Below, in pieces: positions 1 through 7,845 of a stretch of DNA of 41,684 nucleotides; position 1 is the stretch's first letter, and each line of letters starts with the position of its first letter. The position numbers were made by a program, and so were the translations under genes. The notes beneath the pieces were generated by a model, which ran no database searches, had not been told where the DNA came from, and worked only from the letters and a program-made list of their open reading frames with translations. This DNA is from Rhodanobacter sp. Lineage in GTDB: Bacteria > Pseudomonadota > Gammaproteobacteria > Xanthomonadales > Rhodanobacteraceae. The DNA lies in contig DAIDKO010000132.1 of the NCBI GenBank assembly GCA_027450005.1, positions 1 through 41,684 on the forward strand. The letters run 5' to 3'.

Positions 1-124
1 CTGGTTCGGCCCTGAACTATATCAACGGCGATGGACGTCCATCTGCGGTGTCCGCGGCGCAGGATCCGCGGCGGGCCGCTATGATGCTGCTTCCGCCCGC
101 TCCTTTTTGCGAAGACGCCGTGCC

Positions 125-724
125 ATGCTGCTTATGATCGACAACTACGATAGCTTCACCTTCAACCTCGTGCAGTACCTCGGCGAGCTGGGGCAGGACG
201 TGAAGGTGGTGCGCAACGACGCGCTGGACGTGGCGGGCATCCGTGCACTGAAGCCCGCGCACATCATGATTTCGCCGGGGCCGGGCACGCCGGACGACGC
301 GGGCGTGTCGCTGGACGTGCTGCGGCAGCTGTCGAGCGAGATTCCGGTGTTCGGCGTGTGCCTGGGCCACCAGGCGATCGGCCAGGCCTTTGGCGGCAAG
401 GTGATCCGCGCCAAGCAGATCATGCACGGCAAGACCTCGCCGGTGCGTCATCGCGGCCAGGGCGTGTTCGCCGGGTTGCCCGACCCGTTCGAGGCCACCC
501 GCTACCACTCGCTGGTGGTGGAGCAGGGCTCGCTGCCGGATTGCCTGGAAGTGACCGCGTGGACCGAGCACGCGGACGGCAGCATCGACGAGATCATGGG
601 ACTGCGCCACAAGGCCCTGCCGGTCGAAGGCGTGCAGTTCCACCCCGAGTCCATCCTTACCCAGCATGGCCACGACATGCTGGCGAACTTCCTCGGCCTG
701 CCGCGGCGGAAGCTGGCGGCATGA
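125..724 (+). CDS. trpG: Anthranilate synthase component II (glutamine amidotransferase)
   Basis: This 199-aa class I glutamine amidotransferase supplies ammonia from glutamine to TrpE for anthranilate synthesis, the first step of the tryptophan branch. It opens with [19 protein letters not shown], carries the oxyanion-loop motif [11 protein letters not shown] and the nucleophile Cys79 in [10 protein letters not shown], and has the catalytic His/Glu pair in GVQFHPES near the C-terminus. The length is normal for stand-alone TrpG/PabA. I chose the ATG at 125; an in-frame ATG at 134 is equally compatible with the family, and an upstream start at 107 would add an unlikely Arg-rich leader. The stop overlaps the trpD start (ATGA), which implies translational coupling. 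trpE is not in the window. The protein could also serve p-aminobenzoate synthesis, as in other bacteria with one shared subunit. Confidence 0.95.
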   Translation: MLLMIDNYDSFTFNLVQYLGELGQDVKVVRNDALDVAGIRALKPAHIMISPGPGTPDDAGVSLDVLRQLSSEIPVFGVCLGHQAIGQAFGGKVIRAKQIMHGKTSPVRHRGQGVFAGLPDPFEATRYHSLVVEQGSLPDCLEVTAWTEHADGSIDEIMGLRHKALPVEGVQFHPESILTQHGHDMLANFLGLPRRKLAA

Positions 725-1776
725 GCGCGCGCGAGATCACCATCACGCCGCAGGAGGCCCTGCAGCGCACGATCGAGCACCGCGAAATCTTCCACGACGA
801 GATGATCGCGCTGATGCGCCAGATCATGGCAGGCGAAGTGAGCCCGCTGATGACCGCGGCCATCGTCACCGGCCTGCGCGTGAAGAAGGAAACCATCGGC
901 GAGATCACCGGCGCGGCGCGCGTGATGCGCGAACTCGCACACAAGGTGAAGGCGCAGGGTGACACCAGCCACCTGCTCGACATTGTCGGCACCGGCGGCG
1001 ACGGTGCCTCCAGCTTCAACATCTCCACCGCCTCGATGTTCGTGGCGGCGGCGGCTGGCGCACGCATCGCCAAGCACGGCGGGCGCAGCGTGTCGTCGAA
1101 GTCCGGCAGTGCCGACGTGCTGGAGGCGCTGGGGGCACGCATCGACCTCGCGCCCGCGCAGGTGGCGGCGTGCCTGGACGAGACCGGCATCGGCTTCATG
1201 TTCGCGCCCAACCATCATCCGGCGATGAAGGTTGTGGCACCGGTGCGCAAGGAGATGGGCGTGCGCACGCTGTTCAACATCCTCGGTCCGTTGACCAACC
1301 CGGCTGGCGCGCCGAACATCCTGATGGGCGTGTTCCATCCCGACCTGGTGGGCATCCAGGTGCGCGTGCTGCAGCAGCTCGGTGCGCGCCGCGCGCTGGT
1401 GGTATGGGGCCGCGACGGCATGGACGAGATCTCGCTGGGCGCGGCCACCCTGGTCGGCGAGCTGCACGACGGCGTGGTGCGCGAATACGAAGTGGAGCCG
1501 GAGGACTTCGGCCTGGCGATGGCCTCCAGCCGCAACCTGCGCGTGGCCGACGTGGCCGAGTCCAAGGCGATGCTGGAGCAGGCGCTGGCCGGCGAACGCG
1601 GCGTACCGCACGACATCGTTTGCCTCAACGCGGGCGCGGCGCTGTACGCGGCGAACATGGCCGGGACGATCGCCGAGGGCATCGCGCTGGCGCGCGCCAC
1701 GATTGCCAGCGGCGCGGCGCATGCGAAAATGCGTGCCTTCGTGGCGGCGACACAGCGGCTGGCCGGGATGGCATGA
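721..1776 (+). CDS. trpD: Anthranilate phosphoribosyltransferase
   Basis: This 351-aa enzyme transfers phosphoribosyl from PRPP to anthranilate, the second step of the tryptophan branch. The PRPP-binding glycine-rich motif [11 protein letters not shown] lies at about residues 90-100. It is followed by [21 protein letters not shown]-type residues, the anthranilate-binding segment [11 protein letters not shown] and the NILGPLTNP motif, all expected of the family. The ATG at 721 overlaps the trpG stop by four bases (ATGA), typical of a coupled operon. The length is slightly above the usual 330-345 aa because of a short N-terminal extension ([13 protein letters not shown]), which is common in this lineage. 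Nothing is odd about the frame. Confidence 0.96.
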   Translation: MSAREITITPQEALQRTIEHREIFHDEMIALMRQIMAGEVSPLMTAAIVTGLRVKKETIGEITGAARVMRELAHKVKAQGDTSHLLDIVGTGGDGASSFNISTASMFVAAAAGARIAKHGGRSVSSKSGSADVLEALGARIDLAPAQVAACLDETGIGFMFAPNHHPAMKVVAPVRKEMGVRTLFNILGPLTNPAGAPNILMGVFHPDLVGIQVRVLQQLGARRALVVWGRDGMDEISLGAATLVGELHDGVVREYEVEPEDFGLAMASSRNLRVADVAESKAMLEQALAGERGVPHDIVCLNAGAALYAANMAGTIAEGIALARATIASGAAHAKMRAFVAATQRLAGMA

Positions 1777-1840
1777 TTGGCCCGAGGGTGCGATGACGCT
1801 CGCCCCGCCACGATGCTCCGGCCCCGACTCCCCCAAGCCC

Positions 1841-2635
1841 ATGACCGACATCCTCAATCGCATCCTCGCCCGCAAGGCGGAAGAAGTGGTCGAACGCCAG
1901 GCCCGCCTGCCGCTCGCCGAACTCGTCGCGCGCATCCACGACCTGCCCGACACGCGCGGTTTCGCCGCGGCGATGGAGGCGAAGATCGCAGCGGGTGAGC
2001 CCGCGGTGATCGCCGAGGTGAAGAAGGCCAGCCCCAGCAAGGGCGTGATCCGGCCCGACTTTGACCCGGCGGCGATTGCCAGGAGCTACGAGAAGGGCGG
2101 CGCGGCCTGCCTCTCGGTGCTCACCGACAGCGATTTCTTCCAGGGCAGCGAGGCCTTCCTGCAGCAGGCGCGCGCGGCGTGCGCGCTGCCAGTGTTGCGC
2201 AAGGACTTCATCATCGATCCGTACCAGGTACACGAGGCGCGCGCGATCGGCGCGGACTGCGTGCTGCTGATCGTCTCGGCGCTGGACGACGACGTGCTGC
2301 TGCAGCTCTCGCTGCAGGCCGCCGAGCTCGACCTCGACGTGCTGTGCGAGGTGCACGACGAGGAGGAACTGGAGCGCGCGCTGGCGCTGCCGGTACCGCT
2401 GATCGGCGTCAACAACCGTAACCTGCGGAGCTTCGAAACCTCGCTGGAGACCTCGCTGCGGCTGCAGGAGCTGATGGAGTACGACCGCATCCTGGTCGCC
2501 GAATCCGGCATCCGCACGCCCGAGGACGTGGCGCAGCTGCGCGAGGGCGGCATCAACGCGTTCCTGGTCGGCGAGGCGTTCATGCGCGCCGCGGACCCGG
2601 GCGCGGAACTGAAGCGCCTGTTCGACACGAAGTGA
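1841..2635 (+). CDS. trpC: Indole-3-glycerol phosphate synthase
   Basis: This 264-aa TIM-barrel enzyme converts CdRP to indole-3-glycerol phosphate with loss of CO2 and water. It is stand-alone, not fused to TrpF. Family motifs in order are [12 protein letters not shown] (catalytic Lys and phosphate site), [17 protein letters not shown] (second catalytic Lys), [19 protein letters not shown] and [11 protein letters not shown]. The ATG at 1841 gives the standard [17 protein letters not shown]-terminus. The ORF is open further upstream, but the 64-bp gap after trpD has no family resemblance. The gene lies in the trpGDC operon and runs directly into the HAD phosphatase gene. Confidence 0.95.
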   Translation: MTDILNRILARKAEEVVERQARLPLAELVARIHDLPDTRGFAAAMEAKIAAGEPAVIAEVKKASPSKGVIRPDFDPAAIARSYEKGGAACLSVLTDSDFFQGSEAFLQQARAACALPVLRKDFIIDPYQVHEARAIGADCVLLIVSALDDDVLLQLSLQAAELDLDVLCEVHDEEELERALALPVPLIGVNNRNLRSFETSLETSLRLQELMEYDRILVAESGIRTPEDVAQLREGGINAFLVGEAFMRAADPGAELKRLFDTK

Positions 2636-2640
2636 ACCCC

Positions 2641-3339
2641 ATGCAGCACGAAGGTATCGAATCGCCCGCGGCAGTGGGCGACGACGCGGCCCTGCCGCGC
2701 GTGGCGCTGTTCGACTTCGACGGCGTACTGCTGCACGGCGACGCGTTCGGGTTGTTCATCCGCAGCCGCTACCGGCGCGCCTGGCTGCGCAAGCTGCTGG
2801 TGGTCCCTTGCCTGCCGTGGCTGCTGCTGATGCTGCCGTTCTCGCGCCGCTTCGTGTCGCGCACCTTGGTGCACGTCGCGTTGTTCGGCACGGGCGAGGC
2901 GCGATACCGCGCGCTGGCGCAGGCCTTCGCCACCGAGCTGGTGCAGCACTCGCGTCGCTTCAACCGTGATGCGCTGCGCCAGCTGCGTCGCCACCAGCAG
3001 GCGGGCGACCGCGTGATCGTGGTGACCGGCTGCGAGCACGCGCTGGTGGGCGGTATCCTCGAACAGCTCGGATTGGGCGACGTGGAGCTGCTGGCCTCGC
3101 GGCTGCGCGCCACTGCCCTGGGCATGCGCACCGGGTTCCACAATGTTGGCACGAACAAGCTCAAGGCGCTGGCCGCGCACGGGGTGGGCGCATGGAACGT
3201 CGCCTACACCGACTCGCTGGCGGACGTGCCCATGCTCAAGCCCGCTGCCGAGCCGGTGCTGGTCAACGGTACGCCCAAGCTGTGCAAGCGGATGGACGCC
3301 GCGCTGGGGCGCGTGGTCGGACGGGTGGAGTGGCGCTGA
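2641..3339 (+). CDS. HAD-IB phosphatase, PgpC/YfhB-like
   Basis: This 232-aa haloacid-dehalogenase-fold phosphatase has motif I FDFDGVLLHGDAFGLF (nucleophile and acid Asp pair), motif II VVTGCEHAL, a conserved NKLKAL lysine and motif III YTDSLADVPML (Mg-binding Asp). The DAFGLFIR segment, the basic/hydrophobic stretch WLRKLLVVPCLPWLLL and the ending resemble E. coli PgpC (YfhB). Phosphatidylglycerophosphate or another phospholipid-type phosphomonoester is therefore a reasonable substrate guess, but this is inference. A GTG at 2632 overlaps the trpC stop. I prefer the ATG at 2641 because a weak GAAG ribosome site lies nine bases upstream. The gene is co-transcribed with trpGDC by position, but no tryptophan role follows from its sequence. 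Confidence 0.8.
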   Translation: MQHEGIESPAAVGDDAALPRVALFDFDGVLLHGDAFGLFIRSRYRRAWLRKLLVVPCLPWLLLMLPFSRRFVSRTLVHVALFGTGEARYRALAQAFATELVQHSRRFNRDALRQLRRHQQAGDRVIVVTGCEHALVGGILEQLGLGDVELLASRLRATALGMRTGFHNVGTNKLKALAAHGVGAWNVAYTDSLADVPMLKPAAEPVLVNGTPKLCKRMDAALGRVVGRVEWR

Positions 3340-3404
3340 GGATGTCTCTCTTTCCTGCTTGCAGGGGGTGTGGCTCGTGACGATCTTTCGGGCACCTATC
3401 GCAA

Positions 3405-3454
3405 GCGACCAAGCGGTTTCGGTCGCCTGCCGGCGCCCGAAACTGCTTGGTCGC
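3405..3454. repeat. Long inverted repeat between convergent genes (hairpin)
   Basis: Arms 3405-3422 and 3437-3454 are 18 bases each with a single G/A difference (a G-U pair in RNA), separated by 14 bases. There is no T-run on either side. Its position between the 3' ends of the HAD gene and the convergent FAD dehydrogenase suggests a bidirectional transcription barrier or mRNA 3'-end stabiliser. The rest of 3340-3551 shows nothing recognisable. Confidence 0.6.
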
Positions 3455-3551
3455 CTGAGCAGAAGGCCCGGCACTGTGAAAGCATCTCTCCCGGCTGCCG
3501 CCGCACGCCCAGCCCGGCATAGGCGGGCAAGGGTTCGCTCCGCCAGGGCCT

Positions 3552-5177
3552 TCAGCTGGCGATCGACAGCGCCACCGCCTCCGCCACACGGATGCCGTCC
3601 ACCGCTGCGGACAGGATGCCGCCCGCATAGCCGGCGCCCTCGCCGGCCGGATACAGCCCACGGGTGTTGAGGCTCTGCAGGTCGTCGTCGTTGCGGCGGA
3701 CGCGCACCGGCGACGAGGTGCGCGTTTCCACGCCGGTGAGCATGGCGTCTGGCAACGCGTAGCCGCGGATCTGGCGGTCGAACGCGGGGATCGCGGCACG
3801 GATCGCTGCCACCGCGTAGTCGGGCAGCGCGGTGGAGAGATCGGTGAGCTGCACGCCCGGTTTGTACGAGGGCAGCACGTCGCCCAGCACGCGCGAGGGC
3901 TGGCCGGCGAGGAAATCGCACACGCGCTGGCCCGGCGCGCTGTAGTCGCCGCCGCCCATCCGGAACGCGTTGGACTCCCAGTGCCGCTGTAGCGCGATGC
4001 CGGCCAGCGGGCCTTCGCCGTACGGCGCGTAATCGGCGGGCGTGATGTCGCAGACGATCGCCGCGTTGGCATTGCGCTCGTTGCGCGAGTACTGGCTCAT
4101 GCCGTTGGTGACCACGCGCTCCGGCTCGCTGGTGGCGGCCACCACGGTGCCGCCGGGGCACATGCAGAAGCTGTAGACCGAGCGGCCGTCGGTGCCGTGG
4201 TGAACCAGTTTGTAGTCCGCCGCGCCAAGGATCGGGTGGCCGGCTTGCGGGCCGAAGCGGGCCTGGTCGATCAGCGACTGCGGGTGTTCGATGCGGAAGC
4301 CGATCGAAAACGGCTTCGCCTCTACGTACACGCCGCGCTTGTGCAGCATCTCGAACGTGTCGCGCGCGCTGTGGCCCAGCGCCAGCACCACGTGGTCGCT
4401 GCGCAGCTCGCCATCGTCGGCCAGCCGCACGCCGCGCACATGGCGCTCGCCCTGCACGTCGGTTTCCACCACCAGGTCGTCCACGCGCTGGCCGAAGCGG
4501 ATCTCGCCGCCGAGCGCCTCGATGGTGCCGCGCATGTTCTCCACCATCGTCACCAGCCGGAACGTGCCGATGTGCGGCTTGCTGACGTAGAGGATTTCCT
4601 CCGGCGCCCCAGCCTTAACGAACTCGGCCAGCACCTTGCGGCCGTGGTGTTTCGGGTCGCGGATCTGGCTGTACAGCTTGCCGTCGGAGAAGGTGCCCGC
4701 GCCGCCTTCGCCGAACTGCACGTTGGAGTCGGGGTGCAGGTTGCGCTTGCGCCACAGGTCCCAGGTGTCCTGGGTACGCTCGCGCACCGCCTTGCCGCGC
4801 TCCAGCACGATGGGGCGGAAGCCCGACTGCGCCAGGATCAGAGCGGCGAAGATGCCGCAGGGGCCGAAGCCGATCACGATGGGCCGATGTTCGAGCTGCG
4901 CCGGCGCCTGCGCCACGAAGTGGTAGCCGGTATCCGGCGTGGGCTGCACCTGGCGATCGTCGGCGTGGCGTGCGAGCAGCGCGGCCTCGTCGGCCACGTC
5001 CACGTCCACCGTGTAGATCAGCGCGATGGCGCCACGTTTGCGCGCGTCGTAGCCGCGGCGGAACACGGTGAAGCCGCGCAAGGCCGCTGGCTTGATGCCG
5101 AGCTTGGCGCGGATGGCGGCGGGCAGGGCGTCCGCGGGGTGGTCCAGCGGCAGCTTGAGGTCGGTTAGGCGCAGCAT
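3552..5177 (-). CDS. FAD-dependent dehydrogenase (COG2509 type)
   Basis: This 541-aa protein is annotated in many genomes as an uncharacterised NAD(P)/FAD-dependent oxidoreductase of the COG2509 group. It has a 100-residue N-terminal domain (LRLTDLKLPLDHPADAL...) and then a Rossmann FAD site GFGPCGIFAALILAQSGF with the acidic LERG end of the second strand. Later features are FGEGGAGTFSDGKLYSQI, the NADH-type segment VLALGHSARDTFEML and a C-terminal GLYPAGEGAGYAGGI motif typical of GR2-type flavoproteins. The substrate is unknown. The ATG at 5175-5177 gives MLRLTDLKL, the usual start for the family; the reading frame stays open upstream to 5399 without family similarity. It appears monocistronic. 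Confidence 0.85.
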   Translation of the reverse strand: MLRLTDLKLPLDHPADALPAAIRAKLGIKPAALRGFTVFRRGYDARKRGAIALIYTVDVDVADEAALLARHADDRQVQPTPDTGYHFVAQAPAQLEHRPIVIGFGPCGIFAALILAQSGFRPIVLERGKAVRERTQDTWDLWRKRNLHPDSNVQFGEGGAGTFSDGKLYSQIRDPKHHGRKVLAEFVKAGAPEEILYVSKPHIGTFRLVTMVENMRGTIEALGGEIRFGQRVDDLVVETDVQGERHVRGVRLADDGELRSDHVVLALGHSARDTFEMLHKRGVYVEAKPFSIGFRIEHPQSLIDQARFGPQAGHPILGAADYKLVHHGTDGRSVYSFCMCPGGTVVAATSEPERVVTNGMSQYSRNERNANAAIVCDITPADYAPYGEGPLAGIALQRHWESNAFRMGGGDYSAPGQRVCDFLAGQPSRVLGDVLPSYKPGVQLTDLSTALPDYAVAAIRAAIPAFDRQIRGYALPDAMLTGVETRTSSPVRVRRNDDDLQSLNTRGLYPAGEGAGYAGGILSAAVDGIRVAEAVALSIAS

Positions 5178-5240
5178 CGGTAAAGGTTGGCAGGGCGAGA
5201 CTGCGGATTTTCGCAGATTCGCGGGTGCCTTCCGCGGTGT

Positions 5241-5256
5241 CGCCACACTCGTGGCG
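5241..5256. terminator. Small hairpin downstream of the anti-sigma gene
   Basis: A perfect 6-bp stem (CGCCAC/GTGGCG) with a 4-base loop lies just past the 3' end of the minus-strand anti-sigma-like gene. No T-tract follows, so it is at best a weak terminator or a stabilising hairpin. Confidence 0.3.
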
Positions 5257-5262
5257 GATCGC

Positions 5263-5718
5263 TCAGTGTGTCGGGCGATGCGCCGGCCGCAGACCGAGCA
5301 GCCAAGTCGCGCCGATGCAGGCACCCAGCGCCAGTAGCCATTGCAGGGCTGGCGTACCCGGGGGCGGCAGCAACTGACGGAAGGAGGACAGCCAGGCATC
5401 GCCGTAGAGGACGGTCACCACGCCGGCCGACACGGCCAGCACCGCGATCAACGCGGTCGTTAGCACCCATTCGAAGCGCGATTCCGTGGCCGGTTCATGC
5501 GCCGGAGCGACGGCGACCCACGCCGCCATCTGCCGCGCGAAGTCCGCCGCCAGCGCATCGGGCATGGGTTCGCGCAGGGTGCGCGCCAGCAGGCGGTAGC
5601 GGCGCACGCGGCCGTCGCCGTTCGACGGATCGAGGCCAAGGCGCTCTGCCCGCAGAGCGCGCTCCTGCGCGGAGCTTTCAAAGGGAGCGTCATCGAAGGT
5701 GAGAAGGTCGTGGTTCAT
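5263..5718 (-). CDS. Membrane protein, probable anti-sigma partner of the adjacent ECF sigma factor
   Basis: This 151-aa protein has a charged cytoplasmic N-terminal half of about 85 residues (FDDAPFESSAQERALRAERL...) and two hydrophobic segments, around WVLTTALIAVLAVSAGVVTV and ALQWLLALGACIGATWLLGL. I recognise no zinc-binding HxxxCxxC anti-sigma motif. Its start overlaps the sigma factor stop (ATGA at 5715-5718), so translation is coupled. Gene order sigma then membrane protein is the classic sigma/anti-sigma arrangement, which is the main basis for the role. Because the upstream sigma gene carries an amber stop, coupled translation could be lowered. The function is inferred from context only. 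Confidence 0.6.
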   Translation of the reverse strand: MNHDLLTFDDAPFESSAQERALRAERLGLDPSNGDGRVRRYRLLARTLREPMPDALAADFARQMAAWVAVAPAHEPATESRFEWVLTTALIAVLAVSAGVVTVLYGDAWLSSFRQLLPPPGTPALQWLLALGACIGATWLLGLRPAHRPTH

Positions 5719-6296
5719 GCTGCAACTCCTGTCCGGCTTTCCAGCGCCTCGCGCAGGCGCAGGCGTGAGCGGAACAAGTGGCTCTTAATGGTACCGCTGG
5801 CCAGCCCGGTGATGTGGGCGATATCGGTAATGGAGTTTTCCTCGAGGTAATACAAGGTCAGCACCGTGCGCTGCAGGGGCGGCAGCGCCTCGATAGGTGC
5901 CTTGTGCAGGTACGCGGCGATTTCCTCGTCCGCGCAGGCGGCCTCCAGGTCGAACTCGTCGGCAACGCCTTCGACCAGCGAAGCGCACTCCTCGCCGTGC
6001 GCGTCGGCCAGCGGGATGTGCTTGTGCTGCAGGTGGCGCAGGGCGATGGTGTAAGCCACGCGCCCGATCCAGGATTTCAGCGCGCTCTCGCCGCGGTACT
6101 GGTGCAAGCATTGGTGCACGCGCAGGAAGGTGACCTGGCACAGCTAGCGCGCGTCCTCGGGGTTGCGCACCATGCGCTGCACGATGTGCCAGCACAGCCC
6201 CTGATACTCGCGCACCATGTGCTCGAACGCGCCGGGCCGGTTGGTCAGCACGGCATCGACCAGTTCGCGGTCCGGCTTATCGGGGGCACCTTCCAT
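5715..6296 (-). pseudogene. ECF-type RNA polymerase sigma factor interrupted by an in-frame amber stop
   Basis: Reading from the ATG at 6294-6296 gives a sigma-2 N-terminal region (ELVDAVLTNRPGAFEHMV, YQGLCWHIVQRMVRNPEDAR). Codon 51 is TAG (plus-strand 6144-6146), and sigma-2 then continues in the same frame (LCQVTFLRVHQCLHQYRGES, ALKSWIGRVAYTIALRHLQ). A complete sigma-4 region follows with ALPPLQRTVLTLYYLEE and the helix-turn-helix ITDIAHITGLASGTIKSHLF. Apart from the stop the frame is intact, and the product would be 193 aa, normal for an ECF sigma factor. The stop replaces the acidic residue usually found in the DAR(E/D)LCQ motif, so GAG to TAG is a simple explanation. Restart within 5715-6119 would lack most of sigma-2. 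It could be a recent pseudogene, an amber readthrough gene or a sequence error. Confidence 0.8.
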
Positions 6297-6304
6297 CCCG
6301 CACG

Positions 6305-6332
6305 GGATACGCGCATCGACCGAACGGTTGCA
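6305..6332 (-). promoter_or_regulatory. Putative ECF-type promoter of the sigma gene
   Basis: On the minus strand TGCAACCGTT (6332-6323) is followed after 11 bases by CGTATCC (6311-6305). The AAC-containing -35 and CGT-containing -10 fit the general ECF promoter pattern. An identical element with identical spacing faces the other way at 6343-6370. The -10 ends only eight bases before the ATG at 6296, so the transcript would be leaderless or nearly so. Confidence 0.6.
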
Positions 6333-6342
6333 AGTGGATGCC

Positions 6343-6370
6343 TGCAACCGTTGCATGGCCGACCGTATCC
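6343..6370 (+). promoter_or_regulatory. Putative ECF-type promoter of the divergent membrane-protein gene
   Basis: TGCAACCGTT (6343-6352), 11 bases, then CGTATCC (6364-6370) exactly repeats the element found on the opposite strand. The two -35 boxes form a perfect 10-bp inverted repeat with a 10-base spacer (6323-6332/6343-6352). The expected leader is about 45 bases, with an AAGGAAA ribosome site before the ATG at 6420. Confidence 0.65.
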
Positions 6371-6419
6371 ATGCTCACGACAGTCAGGCATTCTGCCGAC
6401 GCTTCCCAAGGAAAGTTTC

Positions 6420-6653
6420 ATGGATTTCGGCGACCTCATCCCGATCAGCCTGTTTGTCTGTATCGCCTACACCATCGAGGTCTGCGTGGATGCGATGGTG
6501 CGCAAACGGATGGTGGCCACGGGCGGCTCCGCTGACCTGGTCGCCTCGGTCCTGCGCGACGAGGAGCTGCGCCGGCGCCAATCCTCGCTGCGTTGGGGCA
6601 TCGTTCTGCTGTCGGTGGCGCTGGGCTTCGGCCTGATCCAGTGGTTCGGCTGA
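6420..6653 (+). CDS. Small membrane protein, apparently truncated by an in-frame TGA
   Basis: The ATG at 6420, preceded by AAGGAAA, encodes 77 aa: MDFGDLIPISLFVCIAYTIE, a charged central helix (DLVASVLRDEELRRRQSSL) and a second hydrophobic segment (WGIVLLSVALGFGLIQWFG). After the TGA at 6651-6653 the same frame stays open to a TGA at 6744-6746. That extension adds about 30 residues with a third hydrophobic stretch (PGLVAVLAGATGLGNLMFF) and a basic end (AVSRRLG). The full frame would be 108 aa. This two-to-three-helix layout is common in small membrane proteins of unknown function found beside ECF sigma genes, so I regard the 77-aa form as truncated (possibly a former TGG or GGA codon). It is driven by the divergent ECF-type promoter. 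Its function is unknown. Confidence 0.6.
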   Translation: MDFGDLIPISLFVCIAYTIEVCVDAMVRKRMVATGGSADLVASVLRDEELRRRQSSLRWGIVLLSVALGFGLIQWFG

Positions 6654-6882
6654 CAGGAGGTCACCCCCGGCCTTGTCGCCGTGCTGGCGGGCGCCACCGG
6701 CCTCGGCAACCTCATGTTCTTCGCGGTGTCACGCAGGCTGGGCTGAAAGCGGTTCCGGGCGGGCATCGGCGGGCTGCCCGGGCACGCACAGGAATGGCCA
6801 AGGGCAGGGTGGTTCGCCGCCCGCGCCGTGCTAAGTTGGGTGGCGACGGGTCGGGGAGGCCCACGAACAGGGAGCAGTGCGC

Positions 6883-7845
6883 GTGTCCACGCCCAGCGTC
6901 AGTGTCGAATCGGTGACCAAGCGGTTCGCCGGCCATACCGCAGTGTGCGATTTGTCGTTACAGGTGCCGTCCGGCGGCATCTACGGCCTGCTCGGCCCCA
7001 ACGGGGCCGGCAAGTCCACCACCATCCGCTTGATCATGAGCATCCTGCAGCCGGACGAAGGGCGCATCGCGCTGTTCGGCGACAGCCGCAACAGCCGCGA
7101 CCTATCGGCACGCATAGGCTACCTGCCAGAGGAGCGCGGCCTGTACAAGAAGATGAGGGTGCACGACCACTTGGTGTTCCTGGGCGAGGTGAAGGGCATC
7201 GCGCGCGCGGAAGCGAAACGTCGTGCGCAGGCCTGGCTGGAGCGGCTGGAGATCGCTGGCTGGGCGCAGAAGAAGGTGGAGGATCTCTCCAAGGGCATGC
7301 AGCAGAAGGTGCAGTTCGCCGGTGCGCTGCTGCACGAGCCGGAGCTGGTGATCCTGGACGAGCCGTTCTCCGGGCTCGACCCGATCAACGCGCAGGTGAT
7401 GAAGGACATCGTGGTGGAAATCGCCGCTGGTGGCCGAACCGTGCTGTTCTCGACGCACGCGATGGAGCAGGCCGAACGCATGTGCGACCGCGTAGCGATC
7501 GTCGCTCGCGGCAAGCTGGTGGCCAACGGCACAGTGGCTCAGGTGAAGGCCGACTTTGGCGGCCGCCACGTGGCGCTCGGTTTTGCTGGCGACCGCCACC
7601 AGGCCGACGCCATCCTTGCCGACCCGCGCCTGGTGGCGCGGCTGGACGACTACGGTGCCAGCGCCGAGTTGAAGATGGCCGAAGGTACCGATCCCGGCCA
7701 ACTGCTTGCCGCGCTAGTCGCTGCCGGCGTGGGCCTGCGCCGCTTCGAAGTGGTGGAGCCCTCGCTGCACGCCATCTTCGTCGCCAAGGTCGGCGCCGAC
7801 CCCGACGCCGAACCCCTGCCCGCTGTTGCCGGAGCCGCCGCATGA
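6883..7845 (+). CDS. ABC exporter ATP-binding protein, NatA-like
   Basis: This 320-aa nucleotide-binding subunit has Walker A GPNGAGKSTT (about residue 38), Q-loop-region GYLPEERGLYKKM, the variant signature LSKGMQQKVQ, Walker B LVILDEPFSGLD and the switch STHAMEQAERMCDR. A 90-residue C-terminal extension is typical of NatA/DrrA/YhaQ-type ATPases that pair with ABC-2 permeases. The GTG at 6883 has GGGAG about eight bases upstream; an alternative GTG at 6877 would sit too close to it. The stop overlaps the permease start (ATGA). The substrate cannot be read from the sequence; sodium or drug/peptide export is known for the family. Confidence 0.88.
   Translation: MSTPSVSVESVTKRFAGHTAVCDLSLQVPSGGIYGLLGPNGAGKSTTIRLIMSILQPDEGRIALFGDSRNSRDLSARIGYLPEERGLYKKMRVHDHLVFLGEVKGIARAEAKRRAQAWLERLEIAGWAQKKVEDLSKGMQQKVQFAGALLHEPELVILDEPFSGLDPINAQVMKDIVVEIAAGGRTVLFSTHAMEQAERMCDRVAIVARGKLVANGTVAQVKADFGGRHVALGFAGDRHQADAILADPRLVARLDDYGASAELKMAEGTDPGQLLAALVAAGVGLRRFEVVEPSLHAIFVAKVGADPDAEPLPAVAGAAA

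Noticed and set aside
30-43. 14-bp palindrome GATGGACGTCCATC upstream of trpG as a Trp operator
   Set aside because: It is a perfect palindrome but does not resemble known TrpR sites, and it may lie within the 3' part of an upstream gene cut by the window edge.
2086-4161. 691-codon minus-strand open frame spanning trpC, the HAD gene and part of the FAD dehydrogenase
   Set aside because: It crosses three real genes in shadow frames and shows no family motifs.
4197-5168. 323-codon plus-strand frame inside the FAD dehydrogenase
   Set aside because: His/Val/Ala-rich antisense shadow; the minus strand encodes the recognised flavoprotein.
6651-6653. TGA read as selenocysteine
   Set aside because: The protein type has no redox role, no hairpin resembling a bacterial SECIS follows, and a neighbouring gene has a TAG stop instead, so nonsense mutation or error is simpler.
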